A stretch of DNA of 64,000 nucleotides from Aquibium oceanicum. Its GTDB lineage: Bacteria; Pseudomonadota; Alphaproteobacteria; Rhizobiales; Rhizobiaceae. Positions within the stretch are counted from its first letter, which is position 1. Every line of letters starts with the position of its first letter. The position numbers and the translations under genes are program-made. The stretch is from positions 682,001 through 746,000 of the forward strand of contig NZ_CP018171.1 in the NCBI RefSeq assembly GCF_001889605.1, written 5' to 3'. Shown piece by piece: positions 58,947 through 64,000 of the stretch. The notes beneath the pieces are model-generated. The model was not told where the DNA came from. It ran no database searches and was given only the letters and a program-made list of their open reading frames with translations.

Positions 58947-59933
58947 ATGTTTCGCTGGGGTATCCTGTCCACCGCCAAGATCGCGCGCGAGCACGTCATT
59001 CCCGCGCTGATGGATGCCGAGAACGGCGTCGTGACGGCTGTCGCCAGCCGGGACGGCGCACGCGCTAAGGCGCTGGCGGAGCGGCTCGGCGCGCCGCATG
59101 CTTTCGGCTCCTACGAGGAGTTGCTCGCCTCGGACACGGTGGACGGCGTCTACATTCCCGTGCCGACCTCCGAGCACGTGGAATGGGCCGTCAAGGCGGC
59201 CGATGCCGGCAAGCATGTGCTCGTCGAGAAGCCGCTGGGCCTGAAGGCGGCCGACATCCAGGAGGTGATCGCGGCGCGCGACCGCAACAAGGTGCTCATT
59301 TGCGAGGCCTTCATGGTCTTCTACCATCCGCAATGGCGCAAAGTGCGAGACCTCATCGCCGAAGGCGCCATCGGTCGGCTGCAGCACGTGCAGGGCGCCT
59401 TCACCTACTACAACGTCGACCCCGACAACATGCGCAACCGCCCCGAACTCGGCGGCGGCGGCCTGCTCGACATCGGCGTCTATCCCACCGTGTCGGCGCG
59501 CCTCGCCACCGCTGCGGAGCCCCGGCGCATCACCGCCCGCGTCGAGCGCGGCGAGACCTTCGGCACGGACGTCTATTCTATGGTGACGGCCGATTTCGGC
59601 TCCTTCGACCTCTCCTTCTACATCTCTACCCAGATGGCGGCGCGCCAGATCATGGTTTTCCATGGCGACGAAGGCTGGATCGAGGTTGAGACACCCTTCA
59701 ACGCGCGCATCTACGGCGACGACCGCATCACGCTGCACAATCAGAACCATACCAGCGCAACCGTCTTCCGCTTCCCCGACACGCGCCAGTACCGGCTGCA
59801 GGCGGAAGCCTTCGCCCGCGCCGCGCAGGGTGAGGACGTGCCGGTCTTCACGCTGGAGAATTCTTTACTGAACCAGAAGGTGATCGATGCGATCTTCCGG
59901 GCCGGCGAGAGCGGCGGCTGGGTGGGGGTCTGA
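58947..59933 (+). CDS. Gfo/Idh/MocA-family oxidoreductase
   Basis: 328 residues with an N-terminal Rossmann fold ([19 protein letters not shown]) and the family motif VEKPLGL (about 96-102). The family oxidises sugars or inositols using NAD(P). CCTCTC (58913-58918) can pair with GAGAGG (58933-58938) next to its ribosome site. It lies before the DenD gene in the same orientation, and a common pathway for acid sugars is possible but not shown. Confidence 0.87.
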   Translation: MFRWGILSTAKIAREHVIPALMDAENGVVTAVASRDGARAKALAERLGAPHAFGSYEELLASDTVDGVYIPVPTSEHVEWAVKAADAGKHVLVEKPLGLKAADIQEVIAARDRNKVLICEAFMVFYHPQWRKVRDLIAEGAIGRLQHVQGAFTYYNVDPDNMRNRPELGGGGLLDIGVYPTVSARLATAAEPRRITARVERGETFGTDVYSMVTADFGSFDLSFYISTQMAARQIMVFHGDEGWIEVETPFNARIYGDDRITLHNQNHTSATVFRFPDTRQYRLQAEAFARAAQGEDVPVFTLENSLLNQKVIDAIFRAGESGGWVGV

Positions 59934-60052
59934 TCGAGGCCGCCTTTCGGCCTCTCACGTGTGAACCTCCGCAGCCCCGACGACTTATCCCGACGCGTTG
60001 ACCGGATGCGTGCGGCGTCCTACCGAGGCGCTAGCAATCCGGGGAGGTATTC

Positions 60053-61021
60053 TTGCGCATCATCGTCACGGGAGCCGGCGGCTTCATCGGTTCGGGGCTC
60101 ATCGAGCGGCTCGCGGGCATGTCCCGCCTGCCGGGCGCGGCCGAGGATATCTCGAGCATCGTCGCCGTGGACGCCCGCTTCGAGGCGGGCGCGCGGGCGG
60201 GCGTGCAGATGCTGCGAGGCGATATCGCCGATCCCGACTTTCGCGATGCCATGCTGGAGGAGCCAGTCGACGTGTTCCTTCACCTCGCCGCCATGCCGGG
60301 AGGGGCGACGGAGGCCGATCCGGAGCGCGGCTGGCGCATCAACGGCGAGGCCGTGTTCGGCCTCCTCGATCTCCTGGCGCGCCAGAAGGAGCCGGCACGG
60401 CTGGTCTTTGCCTCCTCCATCGCTGTCTTCGGCGTACCGCTGCCGCGCGACAAGGTCGACGACGAGACCTTGCCGCTGCCCACGCTCGCCTACGGCGCCC
60501 ACAAGCTGGTCGCCGAGACGCTGCTTGCCGACCATGCGCGGCGCGGGCTGATCGACGGCATCGCGCTGCGCCTGCCGGGCATCGTGGCGCGTCCGCGCCG
60601 CCCGGGCGGTCACCACTCCGCCTACATGAGCGACATCTTCACCGCGCTCGCCGAGGGCGCGGATTTCATCTGCCCGGTCTCGCCCGGCTCGACGTCCTGG
60701 CTGATGTCGCGCGAACGCTGCATCTACAATCTTCTCCACGCCGCCACGCTGTCTTCGGAGCGGCTCAAGGGCAGGCGGGCGTTTACATTGCCGGCCTTGC
60801 GGCTGTCCATGGGAGAAATCGCCGATGCGCTCGCCGGGCGGTTCGGCGACGGTTTGCGTGATCGCCTGAGCTTCGCTTCCGACGCCGCGATCGAGGCGCA
60901 GTACGGCTCCTATCCGCCGCTCTTCACCCCGATCGCCGACGGGCTGGGTTTCCGGCACGACGGCGATGTGGAGTCGCTGGTTGCCCGGGCGCTTGGGCTA
61001 CCGGTGCCGCAAACCGGCTGA
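60053..61021 (+). CDS. denD: D-erythronate dehydrogenase-like SDR (DenD family)
   Basis: 322-residue extended SDR from a TTG at 60053 behind GGGGAGG. Nucleotide motif TGAGGFIGSGLIE (6-18) and catalytic YGAHK (about 146-150). Its sequence pattern (FLHLAAMPGGATEADPERG, APGR-like PGIVARPRRPGGHHSAYM) is that of DenD, which oxidises D-erythronate to 2-oxo-tetronate. The partner kinase (DenK/OtnK) and aldolase genes are not adjacent, so the pathway context is incomplete. Confidence 0.82.
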   Translation: MRIIVTGAGGFIGSGLIERLAGMSRLPGAAEDISSIVAVDARFEAGARAGVQMLRGDIADPDFRDAMLEEPVDVFLHLAAMPGGATEADPERGWRINGEAVFGLLDLLARQKEPARLVFASSIAVFGVPLPRDKVDDETLPLPTLAYGAHKLVAETLLADHARRGLIDGIALRLPGIVARPRRPGGHHSAYMSDIFTALAEGADFICPVSPGSTSWLMSRERCIYNLLHAATLSSERLKGRRAFTLPALRLSMGEIADALAGRFGDGLRDRLSFASDAAIEAQYGSYPPLFTPIADGLGFRHDGDVESLVARALGLPVPQTG

Positions 61022-61102
61022 CGCTCGCAGCGACGACCTGCGCCGTTCCCTTCCTTCACGCGATCCTCTATTCCACTCGCAACCGAAACCCCGGAGGGAT
61101 CC

Positions 61103-61876
61103 ATGGCCTACGAAACGATCATCGTCGAGACCCGTGCGCGCGTCGGGCTGATCACGCTCAACCGCCCGCAGGCGCTGAACGCGCTGAACACGACCGTCAT
61201 GAAGGAGATGGTCGAAGCGCTCCAGGATTTCGAGGCCGACGGCGCGGTCGGCGCGATCGTCGTGACGGGTTCGGAAAAGGCTTTCGCGGCGGGCGCCGAC
61301 ATCAAGCAGATGCAGCAGATGAGCTACATCGACGCGTACATGGAGGACTTCTTCGCCGGCTGGGAGGCGATGACCCGTATCCGCAAGCCGATCATCGCCG
61401 CGGTTGCGGGCTATGCACTCGGCGGCGGCTGCGAACTGGCCATGATGTGCGACTTCATCATCGCGGCCGAGAACGCCAAGTTTGGACAGCCGGAGATCAC
61501 GCTCGGCGTCATGCCCGGCATGGGCGGCTCGCAGCGCCTGACCCGTTTCGTCGGCAAGTCGAAGGCCATGGACATGTGCCTGACCGGCCGCATGATGGAC
61601 GCCGAGGAGGCGGAGCGCTGCGGCCTCGTCTCGCGCGTGGTGCCTGTTGGCGACCTGCACGAGGAGGCGCTGAAGGCCGCCGGCAAGATCGCCTCCTTCT
61701 CGCTGCCCGCCGTCATGATGGCCAAGGAGGCGGTGAACCGCTCGTACGAAACCACGCTGGCCGAAGGCCTGCGCTACGAGCGCCGCGTCTTCCATTCCAT
61801 GTTCGCGCTCGACGACCAGAGCGAGGGCATGACCGCGTTCATCGAAAAGCGCACCCCGAACTTCCGTCACCGCTGA
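61103..61876 (+). CDS. Enoyl-CoA hydratase
   Basis: 257-residue crotonase-fold enzyme that hydrates enoyl-CoA in fatty-acid oxidation. The oxyanion loops [11 protein letters not shown] (about 64-74) and the [15 protein letters not shown] segment (about 102-116) with [16 protein letters not shown], carrying the two catalytic glutamates, are intact. In rhizobia this gene (fadB1/echA) usually neighbours rpsT and dnaA; here the tRNA-Ser follows and rpsT is not seen in the window. Confidence 0.95.
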   Translation: MAYETIIVETRARVGLITLNRPQALNALNTTVMKEMVEALQDFEADGAVGAIVVTGSEKAFAAGADIKQMQQMSYIDAYMEDFFAGWEAMTRIRKPIIAAVAGYALGGGCELAMMCDFIIAAENAKFGQPEITLGVMPGMGGSQRLTRFVGKSKAMDMCLTGRMMDAEEAERCGLVSRVVPVGDLHEEALKAAGKIASFSLPAVMMAKEAVNRSYETTLAEGLRYERRVFHSMFALDDQSEGMTAFIEKRTPNFRHR

Positions 61877-62246
61877 GCCCCGGCCGGTTGTCCGGGTCGG
61901 ATACTGAAAGGATCACGGCACATCCTGCTCGACGGCGGATTTGCTCGGCGCCGGGCTCGGCTATCTCCCTGCGGCGGCGGCCTTCCGTCGCGGAGCCTCC
62001 CGCCTTGCGTTGGCAGCCGGCAGACAGAAGGCGCGTGGCGGGCGCGTGGATCGCGCAGGAAGCGGAACCGCGAGGTGCCCGCCAGGCGCCGATCGGCGAC
62101 CGCGCTCGCTGCCCCCGCGGAGGACCCGGGAACGTTCGCGTCCGCTGCCTCGCATGACGGAAGTGTGAAAGACGGCTTGGCATCGGGGTCGAGATCGACT
62201 AGATGAGCCGCGTCGTCCTTCCCGCTCCGGCGGTCGCGGCGCATGT
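61877..62246. other. 370-bp gap before tRNA-Ser without a recognised gene
   Basis: GC-rich sequence with no supported reading frame, no clear terminator T-run and no known RNA. It presumably holds the promoter of the tRNA gene. The frames that cross it on the minus strand run through the tRNA and are artefacts. Confidence 0.5.
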
Positions 62247-62336
62247 GGAGAGGTGGCCGAGTGGTTGAAGGCGCACGCCTGGAACGCGTGTATACGGGAA
62301 ACCGTATCGAGGGTTCGAATCCCTCTCTCTCCGCCA
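62247..62336 (+). tRNA. tRNA-Ser (anticodon GGA)
   Basis: Ninety bases with the encoded CCA end. The acceptor stem starts GGAGAGG, the D-arm has GGCCGAGTGG, the anticodon stem CACGC/GCGTG encloses loop CTGGAAC with anticodon GGA. A long serine-type variable arm (TATACGGGAAACCGTA) follows, then the T-arm GGGTTCGAATCCC. It reads TCC and TCT codons. Its 3' end is repeated 128 bp downstream (62452-62463), as at tRNA genes used for integration. Confidence 0.97.
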
Positions 62337-62579
62337 TTTCTAACCTGTCGAACGTTCTCTGCGCGCGGATGCGGGGCTGAAACGCCAAGGAACCGCGCGG
62401 TTCGGGCGCAGACCTGTGGACTGTGACGTCGGCATACTCGGCTCCGAGCGTTCTCTCTCCGCCCTTTTTCTCTCGACCTCTGGACTGAACCGGCGCCAGT
62501 ACGGAACCCTAAGTATAAGAAATCAAATCAGAAACGGCCGCTGACCTACCACCCGAATTGATATCCCCGTTGCCGGGCG
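62337..62579. mobile_element. Scarred junction between tRNA-Ser and the restriction genes (possible island edge)
   Basis: No gene. It contains a 12-bp exact copy of the tRNA 3' end, TCTCTCTCCGCC, at 62452-62463 (original at 62324-62335). It also has CGAACGTTCTCT (62349-62360) against CGAGCGTTCTCT (62445-62456), and GACCTGTGGACTG (62411) against GACCTCTGGACTG (62475). After 62500 the sequence becomes noticeably AT-richer. This is the expected look of an old attachment region, but no integrase is in the window. Confidence 0.5.
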
Positions 62580-63494
62580 TCAGTCTTCCGAGAAGAAATC
62601 CTCGTCCAGGCGCTTGAACTCCAGCACACGGCTGGAACGCACCCCGACACCGTGTTCGACCATCAGCTCCGTCAGGCGGCGTCCGTCAATCAGGATCACA
62701 CGCTGCGGAATGCGTGATGCGAACTCGACGGCCTGGGCGGAGAACGTCGAGGTCGTCACGAAGACGCCCTTTGACGCGCCGAGGCCGACCAGACTTCCGG
62801 TGAATGCCTGGATCTCGGGCCGCCCGACCGCGCTTCCCGGGGCGTATCGTTTCGCTTGGACGTAGACGCGATCGAGACCGAGAACATCCTCGTTGATCAC
62901 GCCGTCAACGCCCCCGTCGCCCGATTTGCCAAGTTGCTCGGACGCATTGCGATGAGAGCCCCCGTAGCCCATCGCCACCAGAAGTTCGACGATGACCTGT
63001 TCGAAGAAGCTCGGGCTGTTTTGAAGGATGCGGTCCAGCAGGTCTGCCCGAAGTGCAGCGTGGACAGCTTTGTATGCGGCTTCGACCACCTCCTCAGGCG
63101 TCGCGGACGGAGGCTCCACTTCGGCAGCCGCGGTGACCGCCTCGGAATCGTCCCCACCCCGGTAGAAGTCGCGAAACGCCGGGATCGCAAGCAGATACTT
63201 GGTATCGAGGCTGGCGGGCGGATTGGCCAGCACCTGCTGCCCAGCCGGAGTTATCGCAAAGCGTCCGCGCTTGGGGCTTTCCAGCAGTCCAGCCTTCGTC
63301 AGGTAGAACTTTGCCCAATGGATGCGATTGTGGAGAACGCGCTGTTTGCCGCTCGGAAGCATCTGCTCACGCTCTTCATCTGAGAGATCGAATTTCGTCG
63401 CAATCTCAGCTTCGGCCAGCGGCACGGAAGTTTCGGCCTTGGCAGCTACCTCCAGAACCGGGAGCATGAGGGATTGATAGTCGGGGATGGCCAT
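62580..63494 (-). CDS. mrr: Mrr-family restriction endonuclease
   Basis: 304 residues. N-terminal winged helix of the Mrr_N type (about 6-92) and a C-terminal Mrr catalytic domain (about 160-275) with the PD-(D/E)xK pieces E165, D197 (GDGGVDGV) and QAK 213-215 (VYVQAKRY). The family cuts modified or foreign DNA. Its ATG overlaps the hsdR stop (TAATG), so it is translated with a Type I restriction gene. Confidence 0.9.
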   Translation of the reverse strand: MAIPDYQSLMLPVLEVAAKAETSVPLAEAEIATKFDLSDEEREQMLPSGKQRVLHNRIHWAKFYLTKAGLLESPKRGRFAITPAGQQVLANPPASLDTKYLLAIPAFRDFYRGGDDSEAVTAAAEVEPPSATPEEVVEAAYKAVHAALRADLLDRILQNSPSFFEQVIVELLVAMGYGGSHRNASEQLGKSGDGGVDGVINEDVLGLDRVYVQAKRYAPGSAVGRPEIQAFTGSLVGLGASKGVFVTTSTFSAQAVEFASRIPQRVILIDGRRLTELMVEHGVGVRSSRVLEFKRLDEDFFSED

Positions 63495-64000
63495 TATTCG
63501 ATCCCCTCGTCGGCGGTGCTCTTAGCTCCCGCTGGAAGTCGAAGCTTGCGATAGGCCTCCGAGGAGAGCCAGCCTGTCACGACCTTCTGGAATGACTTAT
63601 CGTTCATAAATCGGGCAAAGATCTCTTCATTCTGATCCATCCGCTCAACAAACAGAGCTTCCAGAAGATTCTTGAAGACCAACTCGAACTTGTCGCCGGG
63701 ATTGACTGCTGCCGCTTGACGCAGCGCATTGTCGGATATTGCCGCCTCAACAATTTGATCGAAGAATAACTGATCTGCCTGATTGAAGTCCGTGCCAAAC
63801 CGATCGTTGACGACATCAATCAAACGCGACAAGGGCACCGCTTCTTCGTGGAGAACGCCGCTTCCCACCTCGGATGGCCCGTCGAGACGATTGGCTTGGC
63901 CGTCGCTCAGGCTGATCGAGCCTTCGCTGATTTTCTGAAGACGATAGTATTCTAGCCGGACTTCGTCATCGAATTGGTAGGATGGGCCGCTATCGCGCCT
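63494..64000 (-). CDS. hsdR: Type I restriction enzyme R subunit HsdR (C-terminal part; starts outside window)
   Basis: The reading frame enters from the right edge (first visible residues RRDSGPSYQFDDEVRLEYYR) and ends at 63494, about 168 codons. This is the helical C-terminal domain of HsdR, with the family's LEYYRLQKISEGSISL and RFGTDFNQADQLFFDQIVEA segments. The helicase and nuclease domains, and presumably hsdM and hsdS, lie beyond base 64000. The fragment is AT-richer than most genes here. Confidence 0.85.
   Translation of the reverse strand, partial: RRDSGPSYQFDDEVRLEYYRLQKISEGSISLSDGQANRLDGPSEVGSGVLHEEAVPLSRLIDVVNDRFGTDFNQADQLFFDQIVEAAISDNALRQAAAVNPGDKFELVFKNLLEALFVERMDQNEEIFARFMNDKSFQKVVTGWLSSEAYRKLRLPAGAKSTADEGIE

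Noticed and set aside
61867..62388. 173-residue minus-strand frame containing [11 protein letters not shown] and [10 protein letters not shown]
   Set aside because: It runs antisense through tRNA-Ser; this peptide is the familiar artefact of translating the complement of a serine tRNA gene.

Overview
The window is high-GC alphaproteobacterial chromosome and most resembles a Hyphomicrobiales (Rhizobiales) member of the Phyllobacteriaceae/Mesorhizobium type. The assignment rests on gene content and order: tsaB-rimI-plsC, miaB-phoH-ybeY-corC-lnt, an XRE regulator of the PhrR/PraR type between lnt and metK followed by trmB, and argH-lptM-lysA-TIGR02302 with a divergent tlpA. No genus can be named from the sequence alone.

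Layout. 1-8956: end of a HAD phosphatase gene, dut, a MarR-controlled EmrAB-type drug exporter, a stand-alone flavin-dependent halogenase, an exported pentapeptide-repeat protein, prfC and mobA. 9008-18524: a CHASE-PAS-GGDEF-EAL c-di-GMP protein, a divergent XRE-cupin regulator/FAD amine oxidase pair around a perfect 18-bp palindrome, an NDUFA9-like SDR, uppP, and GST-queG-SDR. 18669-26319: mepA, then mgsA-glk-ABC exporter-dapB, then malate synthase G. 26448-40182: the tsaB-to-trmB housekeeping block, containing two apparent insertions, a chemoreceptor between plsC and miaB and an epimerase between corC and lnt. 40199-51744: the TIGR02302 protein, lysA, lptM, argH, tlpA, a small basic protein, GNAT, DUF445, a phasin-like protein, an FMN 2-hydroxyacid oxidase and gpmA. 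51846-58892: a HyuA/oxoprolinase-like protein, a YiiX-like peptidase and a CecR-YbhGFS-like TetR/membrane-fusion/ABC-2 exporter operon. 58947-61876: Gfo/Idh/MocA oxidoreductase, DenD-like dehydrogenase, enoyl-CoA hydratase. 62247-64000: tRNA-Ser(GGA), a scarred junction, then mrr and the 3' end of hsdR, which looks like the edge of a tRNA-associated defence island running out of the window.

How the genes work together. Most of the window is vertically inherited core: translation and tRNA modification (prfC, queG, tsaB, rimI, miaB, ybeY, trmB), envelope (uppP, mepA, lnt, plsC, lptM), amino acids and cofactors (dapB, lysA, argH, metK, mobA) and central carbon metabolism (glk, mgsA, gpmA, glcB). 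Accessory functions are two efflux systems with local repressors, the halogenase, the signalling proteins and the restriction genes.

No clearly undescribed multi-gene system is evident. The best leads are the halogenase whose Shine-Dalgarno sequence sits in a hairpin loop, the metK leader hairpin, operator palindromes inside promoters whose predicted start sites fall on the ATG (marR and the cecR-like gene), the TAGGGCAG array with a degenerate reverse-complement partner inside the exporter operon, and the tRNA-Ser/mrr/hsdR junction. All statements come from reading the sequence. No database search or folding program was run.
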